Under the pieces are notes generated by a model that was given only the letters and a program-made list of their open reading frames with translations, was not told where the DNA came from and made no database searches. Below, in pieces: positions 37,454 to 45,971 of a DNA stretch of 64,000 nucleotides (position 1 is the stretch's first letter; the number at the start of each line of letters is the position of its first letter). Origin of the DNA: Williamsia sp. Its GTDB lineage: Bacteria > Bacteroidota > Bacteroidia > Chitinophagales > Chitinophagaceae. The position numbers and the translations under genes are program-made. The DNA lies in the NCBI GenBank assembly GCA_015069695.1, contig JADCRZ010000017.1:62001-126000 (forward strand), in the 5' to 3' direction.

Positions 37454-37879
37454 ATGCTACACTGTACTCCATTCCTTTTGTTTGATGGCAACTGTGCTGA
37501 AGCAATGACATTCTATCAAAGCTGTTTGGGCGGAGAGTTAACGCTTACCAAAACCGGTGATACACCGATGAAAGACCAGTTTCCGCCTGAGAAGCATAAC
37601 AAGATTATAAATGCTCACCTGAAAAGCGGCGCAATAGAGTTTTCCGCAACAGACTGGCATGCAGATTCGCTCCTGCCCAGGCAGGGAAATACGTTCAGCA
37701 TATTTATGCAGGGTGGCAGCTTCAGCGAGTTAAAAACAGTTTTTGACAAGCTTGCAGAAGGAGCAGACAAAGACGAGCGGACCTTTATAGAACTGCATGA
37801 TATGCCATTTGGGACATACGGCCAGTTTACAGATAAGTATGGTGTTCCCTGGGTCTTTGTAGGAGAGAAAAAAGCGTAA
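37454..37879 (+). CDS. VOC family protein (PhnB-like glyoxalase/bleomycin-resistance fold)
   Basis: A 141-aa protein starting MLHCTPFLLFDGNCAEAMTF at 37454. A start at 37385 would add 23 residues without family match. The betaalphabetabetabeta repeats typical of PhnB/3-demethylubiquinone-type VOC proteins show in FYQSCLGGELTLTKTGDTPM, the IINAHLKSG strand and the C-terminal GTYGQFTDKYGVPWVF. These proteins are often of unknown substrate; some bind divalent metals. It is monocistronic and cytoplasmic. Confidence 0.85.
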   Translation: MLHCTPFLLFDGNCAEAMTFYQSCLGGELTLTKTGDTPMKDQFPPEKHNKIINAHLKSGAIEFSATDWHADSLLPRQGNTFSIFMQGGSFSELKTVFDKLAEGADKDERTFIELHDMPFGTYGQFTDKYGVPWVFVGEKKA

Positions 37880-38073
37880 GAAGGCAGCACTCAGCCAAAC
37901 CGGAGGCTTCAGGATAGTTACTGACCCGTAACTGCATTCGTTTCTTTGTCAGTTCTGTTTTCCTGTCCCCTATATACCCCTCCCACCTTTTAAATCGGTA
38001 TAAACCTGTATCTCATCAAAAAGGTGCACCCTCACTTTGCGGGTAGCATAGAATGATATTAGGTTTGGAACCT

Positions 38074-39576
38074 ATGAAAAAACCCTTTTTGCTCATCAGC
38101 TCTTCGCTGTACTGCCTTCTACTCTTTGCCCAGCAGCCTGAAACGCCGCTTCCTGAAGTGGCATGGAAGATTACCGAGATGGGACGTTATCAAATAGATT
38201 CGTACGACAACGGGGAAGCGTTCGAGCGGAGCATTGTGTACCTCAGTGCTTCCGAGGCTGTGGCGGCCGTGCACTACGCCAAAGAAGACGGCGTAATAAG
38301 GATAGATGAAAATGGCCAGGTTGCCTGGGAATGCAGGGTACCTGGCCAGATGATGGGACTGGGAAAGATGGGCGACCGGATCATGGCTTTTTATGAGCCC
38401 AAAGGAAGTATCGGCCAGATCCATGGCGTAGGCATTGATGTCCTGGATGGCAAAAAGCTGTTCGACAAAATTGTGTATGAAAGCATGGAAAATACCTATG
38501 ATGCCATCGCATTTTTAAACCGGCCTTCCGGCACATTCAACAACCTGCTCGTAAGAACGACACCGGGCAAATGGAAAAGATCGATTTTTAATGGCGGACC
38601 TTCTTTTCAGGAGCGGGCTTCTTCTGCCAGCTGCAAAGCCATTTTCTTTGATCAGGAGCTGGCAGCCGTAAAAAACCTTGAAATAAAGGTAGAGGAGAAC
38701 TACCGGTTTCTGGGCGCCGTGGCCAATGAAGAAGGAGCCATTTATTTCAGCAACAAAGCCGATGATGAGATGATCGTGGAAGAATGGAATGCCGGCAGCG
38801 GCGCCACCGGCAAGCTCCATGTGCCCTTGCTGGTGAGAAGGAACTCAGGACTCACCCCGGTGTTCAGCATCGACCCGCTAAATGGTCGCAATCTGCTCTC
38901 AGCCATGAGTTATTACAGCAGCGACAAAGACCTGGTGTTCCAGGTATACCAGTTTGACTTCAAGGCTAAGAAAGCGCATTCATCTACCCCTCAGCTAAAA
39001 GACAAAGCCTTTGCCAAAAGCGTGGAGGTGATAGTGGCAAAAGACAAAGAAGTATACAAGGAAAATCTCAGCAGCGTAATAGAATCTTTATCTCCTGTAA
39101 AGATTATGCGGATTGCCGGTAAGATCGCGGTGATCCGGGAAACCAAAAACACCTATTTCAACAATAACGGTACGAGAAACGGTCCGACCCACTACATGAA
39201 TGGTCCTGCCGTCGTTTCTTTTCTGGACAATGGCCTCAAGCCCCTGAAAGACCTCGCGATCAACAAGCAGTTCGAAGTATTTTTGGATGCCGGGCGTACA
39301 CTGGGCGCGCATGCGCAGGATAGGAAGCTGTATGTGGTCGGCAACTCGCTCACCGGTATCGCGGCTTATTCCAACGTGCTCTGCGTCATCAACACCGAAA
39401 CAATGACCAGCGAAACATACGAGATCGTCAGAAAGCTCACCCTGGGCACAAGCATCTTTGCAGAACCCAATGCCACCCTCTGGTTCAACAAGGGCTTCCT
39501 GCTCAACCAGGTCATCAAAGATGGAACACTGCATGTAACGAACGTTCATACACAGCTGCAGAAAGTGGTATTTTGA
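38074..39576 (+). CDS. Secreted protein of unknown function
   Basis: A 500-aa protein starting at the ATG at 38074 (MKKPFLLISSSLYCLLLFA, a signal peptide; cleavage probably after AQ). An upstream start at 38053 would put seven odd residues before it. No cysteine clusters or membrane helices follow. Segments such as GVIRIDENGQVAWECRVPG and MMGLGKMGDRIMAFYEPKG recur in a beta-propeller-like manner, so a WD/YVTN-type propeller or PQQ-like fold is possible. I do not recognise a family. Neighbours give no hint, as it lies between a VOC gene and a LytTR remnant. Confidence 0.7.
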   Translation: MKKPFLLISSSLYCLLLFAQQPETPLPEVAWKITEMGRYQIDSYDNGEAFERSIVYLSASEAVAAVHYAKEDGVIRIDENGQVAWECRVPGQMMGLGKMGDRIMAFYEPKGSIGQIHGVGIDVLDGKKLFDKIVYESMENTYDAIAFLNRPSGTFNNLLVRTTPGKWKRSIFNGGPSFQERASSASCKAIFFDQELAAVKNLEIKVEENYRFLGAVANEEGAIYFSNKADDEMIVEEWNAGSGATGKLHVPLLVRRNSGLTPVFSIDPLNGRNLLSAMSYYSSDKDLVFQVYQFDFKAKKAHSSTPQLKDKAFAKSVEVIVAKDKEVYKENLSSVIESLSPVKIMRIAGKIAVIRETKNTYFNNNGTRNGPTHYMNGPAVVSFLDNGLKPLKDLAINKQFEVFLDAGRTLGAHAQDRKLYVVGNSLTGIAAYSNVLCVINTETMTSETYEIVRKLTLGTSIFAEPNATLWFNKGFLLNQVIKDGTLHVTNVHTQLQKVVF

Positions 39577-39593
39577 AAAGAGGAGATTGTTTT

Positions 39594-39720
39594 CTAAACA
39601 TATTGGGCCACCAGTTCACCCGTTGATGGTAACACTGACGCCATCCGGTTTTTGAACATAGCCTGCGTTTATAATATGGCTTTTTCCGATGCGGAAATGT
39701 TGGTCTGCTGAATGTAGCCA
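39594..39720 (-). pseudogene. Remnant of a LytTR DNA-binding domain
   Basis: The minus strand reads HFRIGKSHIINAGYVQKPDG followed by VSVTING and, after a one-base shift (one extra G), ELVAQYV then TAG at 39594-39596. FRIGKSHIIN...YV...ING is the C-terminal half of LytTR DNA-binding domains. Only about 42 residues remain and no receiver or upstream part is seen, so it is a broken 3' end of a response regulator gene. It lies convergent with the 500-aa secreted protein gene. Confidence 0.6.
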
Positions 39721-40078
39721 TTCAACATACAACCACACCGGGTGGTATTCTCATAATTATCCCATTTCCTCGAGAACAACAGAAGCAATCCGTGTATATA
39801 TCATTCCGCCTGGTAAGCACCTGCCGATGGAACAACGATCGTTCCTCACTTGGTTCTATTTGCATTTCACACCCGAAAAGACCCTGAAAAATAAAGAGAA
39901 ACAATTAGCTCGTTTTATATACCTGCTCATATATGAGATGAATAATTCTCCAATTGCTTCTCTAGGCTTGTTTAACAGCGTATCATTGCTACGATTTATC
40001 TGTTGATGAGTTATTCGCTCTTAACAAACAGATTCCTGCTCTACTCCCTCTTTTTACACTTTTTCAAAAAACACAGTT
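39721..40078. other. Intergenic region, nothing recognised
   Basis: About 358 AT-rich bases upstream of the ferritin-like pair. Frames on either strand do not look coding. It probably holds the ferritin-pair promoter but I cannot place it. The LytTR remnant ends at its left border. Confidence 0.35.
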
Positions 40079-40780
40079 ATGCCCAAAACAAATCCCTCAG
40101 CCGGGGAAAAGGCTATTGTAGTGGAAGGCGGCGTATCGGCGCTTTCGAGAAGGAAATTTTTGAGTTACGCCAGTGTACTATCGGGATTGCTGGTGGGAGC
40201 GTCAGCCTGCGACAAGGATGACAATCCCAGCACAAGCACTGTTAACCTAGGCAGTGGCGATCTTGGCATCCTCAACTATGCCTATGCGCTCGAGCAGCTC
40301 GAAGCCGCCTTTTACACCAAGGTGATCTCCTCGCAGTACAGCGGCATCACAAGTGCTGAAACAGCCTTGCTGACTGACATCCGCGACCACGAAATCGCAC
40401 ACCGCGAGTTCTTTAAAACAGCTTTGTCAAGCAATGCGATTCCGGCACTGGAAGTGGATTTCAGCTCGATCAATTTCGGAAGCAAAGACAGTGTGCTAGC
40501 CACTGCCAAAGCATTTGAGGATCTTGGTGTTTCAGCGTACAACGGCGCTGGGAAACTGATCACTTCTCCCGATTACCTGGTGCTGGCCGGGAAGATCGTG
40601 TCGGTGGAAGCGCGCCATGCAGCTTATATCCGCGACCTGATCAGCAATGGTTCATTTGCGGACGGCACGGTAGTAGACGCGAACGGGCTCGACAAGAGCC
40701 GGACGCCGGCAGAAGTGCTCGCTATTGCATCAACCTATCTTAAAACAAAGATCAACGCAAACAATCTCCCCACCTCCTAA
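40079..40780 (+). CDS. Ferritin-like domain lipoprotein, Tat-exported (first of pair)
   Basis: A 233-aa protein. Residues 24-45 are a twin-arginine-like signal (SRRKFLSYASVLSGLLVGAS) followed by a lipobox Cys (SACDKDDNP), so it is likely folded before export and lipidated. The four-helix ferritin-2 domain follows. Metal ligands are suggested by ALEQLEAAFYTK, DIRDHEIAHREFF and SVEARHAAYIRDL. These are the repeated E...ExxH motifs of the desiccation-related/ferritin-like family, whose function is unsettled (metal or peroxide handling at the envelope is one proposal). It is separated from the next gene by 11 bases. Confidence 0.85.
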   Translation: MPKTNPSAGEKAIVVEGGVSALSRRKFLSYASVLSGLLVGASACDKDDNPSTSTVNLGSGDLGILNYAYALEQLEAAFYTKVISSQYSGITSAETALLTDIRDHEIAHREFFKTALSSNAIPALEVDFSSINFGSKDSVLATAKAFEDLGVSAYNGAGKLITSPDYLVLAGKIVSVEARHAAYIRDLISNGSFADGTVVDANGLDKSRTPAEVLAIASTYLKTKINANNLPTS

Positions 40781-40791
40781 ACTTTATCCTT

Positions 40792-41628
40792 ATGAATCTG
40801 CATCATATATTCGGTGTATTAGAGAAATCAGATCCGGAAGTTTACCAGCGAATGGATACCCGCAGAAAAGCGCTGCAACGTTTTGCCGGTATCGGCCGTT
40901 CCCTGTCGCTCACTGCATTGCCATTCGCACTGGGGTCCCTCTTTCAAAAATCGTATGCGGGTACCCGCAATATTACGGATACGCCAGTAGAGATCCTCAA
41001 TTACGCACTCACCCTTGAGTATCTTGAATCAGAGTTTTACAAAGCCGGTATTGCAGTAGGTGCTGCATTGGTACCCGCCGGGGCGCCCACCAACGCAATC
41101 GGCACCATCAGCGCGCATGAAACCGCGCATGTAGCATTTTTAACGGCTGCCATCAAGGCCGCCGGTGGCACACCTGCCAACAAGCCTGTGTTTGATTTTA
41201 CCGCCAAGGGAACTTTCGCGACAGTGTTCACCAGTTATGATACTTTTCTGGCTGTTGCACAAACGTTTGAAGACACGGGCGTAAGGGCCTACAAGGGAAG
41301 GGCCGCAGAACTGGTAAAGGGTGGTGACCTGCTCACTGCTGCACTGAACATCCATTCTGTGGAAGCCAGGCATGCATCGCATATCCGGCAAATGCGCAAA
41401 GCCAACAACTTCGGCGATGTAAAACCCTGGATCACGCTAAAAACAAGCGGCATCGGCTCTGCAGCGGTACAGGCCAGCTACGACGGAGAGGAGAATACCA
41501 AACAGGCAAACATTGAAATCACCAACATCAACAGTACATCTATCTCCGCCAACGCGGCCAGTGAAGCCTTTGACGAAGGATTGACGAAAGACCAGGTGCT
41601 TGCCATTGTGAAGAATTTTATTGTATAA
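40792..41628 (+). CDS. Ferritin-like domain protein, exported (second of pair)
   Basis: A 278-aa homologue of the preceding gene. An N-terminal RRKALQRFAGIGRSLSL with a hydrophobic segment ending AGTRN is a Tat-like signal without lipobox. The ferritin motifs are repeated: LTLEYLESEFYKAGI, ISAHETAHVAFL and SVEARHASHIRQM. A C-terminal extension of about 60 residues (from about 220) is rich in Asn/Thr/Ser and unlike the first gene. The two genes form an operon and may make a heteromer. Transcription ends at the hairpin at 41691-41726. Likely metal binding by family; function in this organism unknown. Confidence 0.85.
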   Translation: MNLHHIFGVLEKSDPEVYQRMDTRRKALQRFAGIGRSLSLTALPFALGSLFQKSYAGTRNITDTPVEILNYALTLEYLESEFYKAGIAVGAALVPAGAPTNAIGTISAHETAHVAFLTAAIKAAGGTPANKPVFDFTAKGTFATVFTSYDTFLAVAQTFEDTGVRAYKGRAAELVKGGDLLTAALNIHSVEARHASHIRQMRKANNFGDVKPWITLKTSGIGSAAVQASYDGEENTKQANIEITNINSTSISANAASEAFDEGLTKDQVLAIVKNFIV

Positions 41629-41690
41629 CATGTTGTAGAAGCTCAAACACGGGAGCCTCTCCCTGCAACTTCAAAACGCTGTTTCTATCA

Positions 41691-41726
41691 AGCAAAAAAG
41701 CCTTGCATTGTCAAGGCTTTTTTGCT
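41691..41726 (+). terminator. Rho-independent terminator after the ferritin-like pair
   Basis: A perfect 15-bp inverted repeat (AGCAAAAAAGCCTTG, loop CATTGT, CAAGGCTTTTTTGCT) with a GC core and a T6 run in the right arm. It lies 63 bases after the second ferritin-like stop. Confidence 0.85.
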
Positions 41727-41894
41727 GAAAAGAACAGCGTAAACCGTGATAAACCGGACGTTGATGTACGCGGCAGATGGATCGGGAAACACCTGAACCA
41801 GCTGCTGAAGCCCATAAAAGACAGAAAGAGGTTAATGGTTTTTTTTCTCATCCTGCTGTTCTAATACTATAAAGTTTTATTTTGCCCACTATCA

Positions 41895-43007
41895 ATGAAT
41901 AATAACAGCCTGGCTACCAAGCCGCATTACCTGATACTGGATGGCCTGCGCGGTGTTGCAGCAATTATCGTCGTTACCTTTCACCTCACCGAACCCCTGG
42001 GGACCGGCCACCTCGACATCCTGGTGAACCACGGCTACCTGGCCGTTGATTTTTTCTTCCTGTTGTCCGGCTTTGTGATCGGCTATGCTTACGACGACCG
42101 CTGGCATAAAATGACGGCCGGCACGTTCCTGCTGCGCCGTATTGAACGGCTGCAACCGATGGTGGTTTTGGGAATGACCCTCGGCGCGATCGGGTTTTAT
42201 TTTACGGACTCAACCATCTGGCCGCTCATCCACACCATTCCTCTTTGGAAAATGCTGCTGGTCATGTTTATCGGCTACACCATTCTACCCATTCCCTTAT
42301 CGCTGGATATACGGGGCTGGGAAGAAATGCATCCGCTCGACAGCGTAGGGTGGTCCCTCTTCTTTGAATACATTGCCAATATCCTGTACGCCATCGGCAT
42401 CAGGAAGTTCTCGAAAACAGCCTTGAGCATTTTGGTGGTGATTGCGGCCATAGCACTGGCCCACCTGGCCATTACCAGTCCCGGCGGGGATGTCAGCGGC
42501 GGTTGGACGCTCAATGCGGAACAGGTACGCGTGGGCATTACCCGCACGATATATCCATTCTTTGCAGGGCTGCTGCTTTCGCGGATAACGAAACCCACGC
42601 GCATCAAAGGGGCTTTCTTATGGTGCAGCCTCCTGGTAGCGATCGTCCTGTATATGCCGCGCATTGGCGGAGCCGAGCATGTATGGATGAACGGGATCTA
42701 TGAATCCGTTGCGATCATCGTCATCTTTCCGTTGATTGTTTATTTAGGCGCCAGCGGGATGGTACATACCCAGACCGAACTAAGGATATGCAAGTTCCTG
42801 GGCGATATATCTTATCCCCTGTACCTGGTGCATTACCCACTGGTATATTTTTATGTGGCCTGGATCAGCAACCACAAAGGCGTGACCATTGCGCAGGCAT
42901 GGCCCTATGCATTGCTGATCCTGATCGGCAGTATTGTTTTGGCCTATGCCACTTTGAAATGGTACGACGAGCCGGTTCGCAAATGGCTGCGCAAAAAGCT
43001 TGCATAG
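41895..43007 (+). CDS. Acyltransferase-3 family membrane protein (OafA/YrhL-like)
   Basis: A 370-aa protein with about 10 hydrophobic segments. The start YLILDGLRGVAAIIVVTFHL contains the RGVA and the catalytic-type His motif of acyltransferase-3 (GLRG...H). The C-terminal ISYPLYLVHYPLVYF contains the second family signature. The family transfers acetyl or other acyl groups to cell-surface or exported glycans and lipids from the cytoplasmic face. It could decorate a surface polysaccharide here, but no glycan cluster is adjacent. It is upstream of an AraC regulator by 95 bases on the same strand. Confidence 0.88.
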   Translation: MNNNSLATKPHYLILDGLRGVAAIIVVTFHLTEPLGTGHLDILVNHGYLAVDFFFLLSGFVIGYAYDDRWHKMTAGTFLLRRIERLQPMVVLGMTLGAIGFYFTDSTIWPLIHTIPLWKMLLVMFIGYTILPIPLSLDIRGWEEMHPLDSVGWSLFFEYIANILYAIGIRKFSKTALSILVVIAAIALAHLAITSPGGDVSGGWTLNAEQVRVGITRTIYPFFAGLLLSRITKPTRIKGAFLWCSLLVAIVLYMPRIGGAEHVWMNGIYESVAIIVIFPLIVYLGASGMVHTQTELRICKFLGDISYPLYLVHYPLVYFYVAWISNHKGVTIAQAWPYALLILIGSIVLAYATLKWYDEPVRKWLRKKLA

Positions 43008-43090
43008 ATTGGGGGGTTCACAATAGACAGATCTTTCTGTGCCAGAGGCAGGCATGACGGGCTTATTAAATGCGCATGATTTGATTTTCT

Positions 43091-43098
43091 TACATTTG
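43091..43098 (+). promoter_or_regulatory. Candidate -7 box immediately before the AraC gene start
   Basis: TACATTTG fits TAnnTTTG. Its last base lies four bases from the ATG at 43103, so transcription would start at about the first codon if it is used, giving a leaderless mRNA. No -33 TTTG is found at the right spacing. It may therefore be a chance match. Confidence 0.3.
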
Positions 43099-43102
43099 CC
43101 GG

Positions 43103-43981
43103 ATGCAACAAAACAACGTGCGGCAGCTTTCGGCGTTCAACAATGAACTCAAGCTAAAAGGCTTTAACGTCTTTCAGCTTGAAGCGGATGGAAACGCCAT
43201 GCGCACTTACAGCCGCAAAGACTTTTACAAGATCTGTTTAACAACAGGAAAAAGCATTATTCACTACGCGGACAGAAGCTATGAAGAAGAAGGCACCATT
43301 TTGTTTTTTGGAAACCCGCATATTCCTTATTCCTGGGAAACCCTGTCAACCACTTATGCAGGCTATACCTGCCTTTTTTCCGAAGAGTTCCTTACAGCAT
43401 CCGGCCGCTCTGAAAGCCTGCAAAACTCTCCCCTGTTCAAACTCGGGGGCACACCGATCTTAAAAATAAACGAGCAGCAGCGGGAGTTCCTCAATACCAT
43501 TTTTCGCAAAATGATAGAGGAACAGAAAACCGATTATACGTACAAAGACGATCTTATCCGCAACTATATCAACCTGATCATCCATGAAGCGCTCAAGCTG
43601 CAGCCCTCGGGGCACTATGACCAGCACGGCAATGCCGCTTCCCGTCTTACGACCGTGTTCCTTGAACTGCTGGAAAGACAATTTCCGATTGAAAGCGCAG
43701 AAAGGCCGCTCAGGTTAAGAACAGCACAGGATTACGCCAACAGCCTGCATGTTCATGTCAACTACCTCAACCGTGCCGTAAAAGAAGTGACCGGCAAGCC
43801 AACGACTGCCCACATCAGCGAACGGATCATCGGTGAAGCAAAAGCCCTCCTGCAACATACAGCCTGGAACATTGCCGACATCGCCTATACATTGGGCTTT
43901 GAATACCCTACCTATTTCAACAATTACTTCAAGCGGATCACAGGAACCAATCCAAAGTCACTTCGGGCAGCGGAAGTTTGA
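43103..43981 (+). CDS. AraC-family transcriptional regulator
   Basis: A 292-aa protein. The N-terminal 190 residues form a cupin-like ligand-binding part (ILFFGNPHIPYSWETL). The C-terminal ~100 residues are the two-helix-turn-helix AraC domain, with NYLNRAVKEVTGKPTTAHIS and IADIAYTLGFEYPTYFNNYF, FKRITGTNPKSLR. The ligand is unknown. It is adjacent to an acetyltransferase and a zinc alcohol dehydrogenase (44.06-45.8 kb), which it could control. A 13-bp inverted repeat before the acetyltransferase is a possible binding site. Confidence 0.88.
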   Translation: MQQNNVRQLSAFNNELKLKGFNVFQLEADGNAMRTYSRKDFYKICLTTGKSIIHYADRSYEEEGTILFFGNPHIPYSWETLSTTYAGYTCLFSEEFLTASGRSESLQNSPLFKLGGTPILKINEQQREFLNTIFRKMIEEQKTDYTYKDDLIRNYINLIIHEALKLQPSGHYDQHGNAASRLTTVFLELLERQFPIESAERPLRLRTAQDYANSLHVHVNYLNRAVKEVTGKPTTAHISERIIGEAKALLQHTAWNIADIAYTLGFEYPTYFNNYFKRITGTNPKSLRAAEV

Positions 43982-43992
43982 TTTTCTTACTA

Positions 43993-44060
43993 ATTGGTTT
44001 GATAATCATTACTACGGGGATCATCGCGGAAATACCTTTGTGATCTGTTATCAAACCAAT
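43993..44060. repeat. 13-bp inverted repeat between AraC and acetyltransferase genes
   Basis: ATTGGTTTGATAA at 43993-44005 and its exact reverse complement at 44048-44060, separated by 42 bases. The right arm overlaps the ATG at 44059. Two arms four DNA turns apart suit two molecules or a looping AraC protein. A TACCTTTG -7-like box (44033-44040) lies between them. Function is inference. Confidence 0.5.
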
Positions 44061-44661
44061 GATCATGACCAAAGAAGCAGTTCAACCTGACCAGGACTTT
44101 TCTGAAACAGATTTATTTGACAGACTGCTGGCAGGTGAACCGGTCAGGATGGATGACCCCGCGTATTACAAAATCGGGGAGCTGGTTTCCAGGACTATGC
44201 AGCTATCGGTTGAGCTCAACGGGGCAGGAACCCCCGACCTCATACGCAGGAAACTAAGTGAGATCACCGGTTCGGAAATTGACGCCAGCACAACTCTTTT
44301 TGCCCCCTTCTACACCAATGTTGGCCGGTTCATTAAAATCGGCAAAAACGTCTTTATCAATCATGCCTGTTCGTTCCTGGACCTGGGTGGCATTACCATA
44401 GAAGATGATGTACTGATTGGCCCGAAAGTGAACCTTATCACAGAAAATCACCCGTTAAATCCATTGGAACGGAAAGTGCTTGTTTGCAGGCCCATCGTTA
44501 TCAAGCGCAATGCCTGGATCGGTGCGGGTGTTACGGTACTTCCGGGTGTGACTGTAGGCGAAAATGCAGTGATAGCGGCCGGAGCGGTTGTAAATAAGGA
44601 TGTACCGCCAAATACAGTTGTTGGTGGTGTGCCCGCTAAAATCATTAAAGCCATTTCCTGA
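44059..44661 (+). CDS. Left-handed beta-helix (hexapeptide) acyltransferase, maltose/galactoside O-acetyltransferase type
   Basis: A 200-aa protein. The N-terminal helical part (FDRLLAGEPVRMDDPAYYK) is like the Maa domain of sugar O-acetyltransferases. From about residue 90 the hexapeptide repeats run (INHACSFLDLGGITIEDDVLIGPKV, NAWIGAGVTVLPGVTVGENAVIAAGAVV), and the catalytic His is likely in HPLNPLERK. Trimeric and acetyl-CoA dependent by family. ATG at 44065 is an alternative start that avoids the inverted-repeat arm. The sugar substrate is unknown. Confidence 0.88.
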   Translation: MIMTKEAVQPDQDFSETDLFDRLLAGEPVRMDDPAYYKIGELVSRTMQLSVELNGAGTPDLIRRKLSEITGSEIDASTTLFAPFYTNVGRFIKIGKNVFINHACSFLDLGGITIEDDVLIGPKVNLITENHPLNPLERKVLVCRPIVIKRNAWIGAGVTVLPGVTVGENAVIAAGAVVNKDVPPNTVVGGVPAKIIKAIS

Positions 44662-44757
44662 TCAGGGAATAACAGGGATATGCAATATATAAAAGGCATG
44701 GTGGACTGGAGACAGCCGGTCACAGATGCCAGGTATCAAAACATAAAAGAATAAAAC

Positions 44758-45816
44758 ATGGAAGTAACCAACATCAAAGCTTACGGCACCCGGGCGGCCG
44801 AAGCACCCTTGAACCAATTAGACATCAACAGGAGAAAGCCCACACCGCATGATATAGAGATCGACATTTTATACTGCGGTGTATGCCACTCTGATTTGCA
44901 TACGGCGCGAAATGAATGGCATGGCACCCTATACCCTTGTGTGCCTGGGCATGAGATCGTCGGTAAAGTAAAAAGTGTAGGAGATCATGTAACCAGGTTT
45001 AAACTGGGCGACCTGGTAGGTGTAGGCTGTATGGTGGACTCCTGCCGGGAATGCCAGTACTGCCAGGAAGGCCTGGAGCAATACTGTGAACCGGGCAATA
45101 CGGGCACTTATAGCTCACCGGATAAACACCTTCCCGGGAACCCCACATTCGGCGGTTATTCAGAAAGCATTGTAGTAGACGAAAATTATGTGCTGCGCGT
45201 TCCTGAAAACTTGGATCTGGCAGCAACTGCTCCCCTCCTGTGTGCAGGCATCACCACCTATTCACCCCTCCGGCATTGGAATGTTGGTCCGGGTAAAAAG
45301 GTCGGCATTGTTGGTATTGGGGGATTGGGCCACATGGGCATCAAGCTGGCAAAAGCAATGGGCGCCCATGTAGTGGCTTTTACCACTTCACAATCCAAGT
45401 TTGAAGAAGCCAAACGCCTCGGCGCCGATGAAGTTGTTTTGTCGAAAGACCCCGAGCAAATGGCAGCTTATCGCGGTAAGTTACATTTCATGCTGGATGC
45501 CGTATCCGCCGAGCACGATGTAAACGCTTACCTGGCGCTGCTTCGCGTAGATGGCTCACTGGCGCTGGTCGGCGCACCGGAACACCCGCTCCCGATCGCA
45601 GCATTCAGCGTGATCATGGGCCGCAAAAGCTTTGCGGGTTCAGCCATCGGAGGCATCGCAGAAACCCAGGAAATGCTCGACTTCTGCAGCAAGCACAACA
45701 TTACTTCCGATATCGAACTGATCAACATCCAGCAGATCAACGAAGCATACGAACGGCTGTTAAAGGGCGATGTGAAATACCGGTTTGTGATCGACATGGC
45801 TTCCCTGAAAGGATAA
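44758..45816 (+). CDS. Zinc-dependent NAD(P) alcohol dehydrogenase (YahK/cinnamyl-type)
   Basis: A 352-aa medium-chain dehydrogenase. Catalytic zinc ligands are Cys40 (YCGVCHSD), His65 (PGHEIVGK) and a later Cys near 160 (LLCAGI). Structural zinc is bound by Cys96, Cys99, Cys102 and Cys110 (CRECQYCQEGLEQYC). The cofactor motif is GIGGLGHMG. The sequence follows the NADP-preferring aldehyde reductases/cinnamyl alcohol dehydrogenases. It reduces aldehydes to alcohols in the cytoplasm. It lies 96 bases after the acetyltransferase on the same strand and ends with its own terminator. Confidence 0.92.
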   Translation: MEVTNIKAYGTRAAEAPLNQLDINRRKPTPHDIEIDILYCGVCHSDLHTARNEWHGTLYPCVPGHEIVGKVKSVGDHVTRFKLGDLVGVGCMVDSCRECQYCQEGLEQYCEPGNTGTYSSPDKHLPGNPTFGGYSESIVVDENYVLRVPENLDLAATAPLLCAGITTYSPLRHWNVGPGKKVGIVGIGGLGHMGIKLAKAMGAHVVAFTTSQSKFEEAKRLGADEVVLSKDPEQMAAYRGKLHFMLDAVSAEHDVNAYLALLRVDGSLALVGAPEHPLPIAAFSVIMGRKSFAGSAIGGIAETQEMLDFCSKHNITSDIELINIQQINEAYERLLKGDVKYRFVIDMASLKG

Positions 45817-45836
45817 TCGACGCGGCTCAATTTTAT

Positions 45837-45877
45837 GCGAGGCTTACCGTACCACATACGGAAAGCCTCGCTTTTTT
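45837..45877 (+). terminator. Rho-independent terminator after the alcohol dehydrogenase
   Basis: Stem arms 45837-45851 and 45857-45871 pair over 15 positions with one mismatch. The loop is CCACA, followed by a T6 run and A. It begins 20 bases after the stop codon. Confidence 0.85.
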
Positions 45878-45971
45878 ATCATCTACTGCATTGTGCGCAA
45901 AGTAAGTCAGCATTTTTCTCTTGCACGCACCCAAACTGCATGTGCAGCCAAGTCAGATTTGCTTATTGAGC

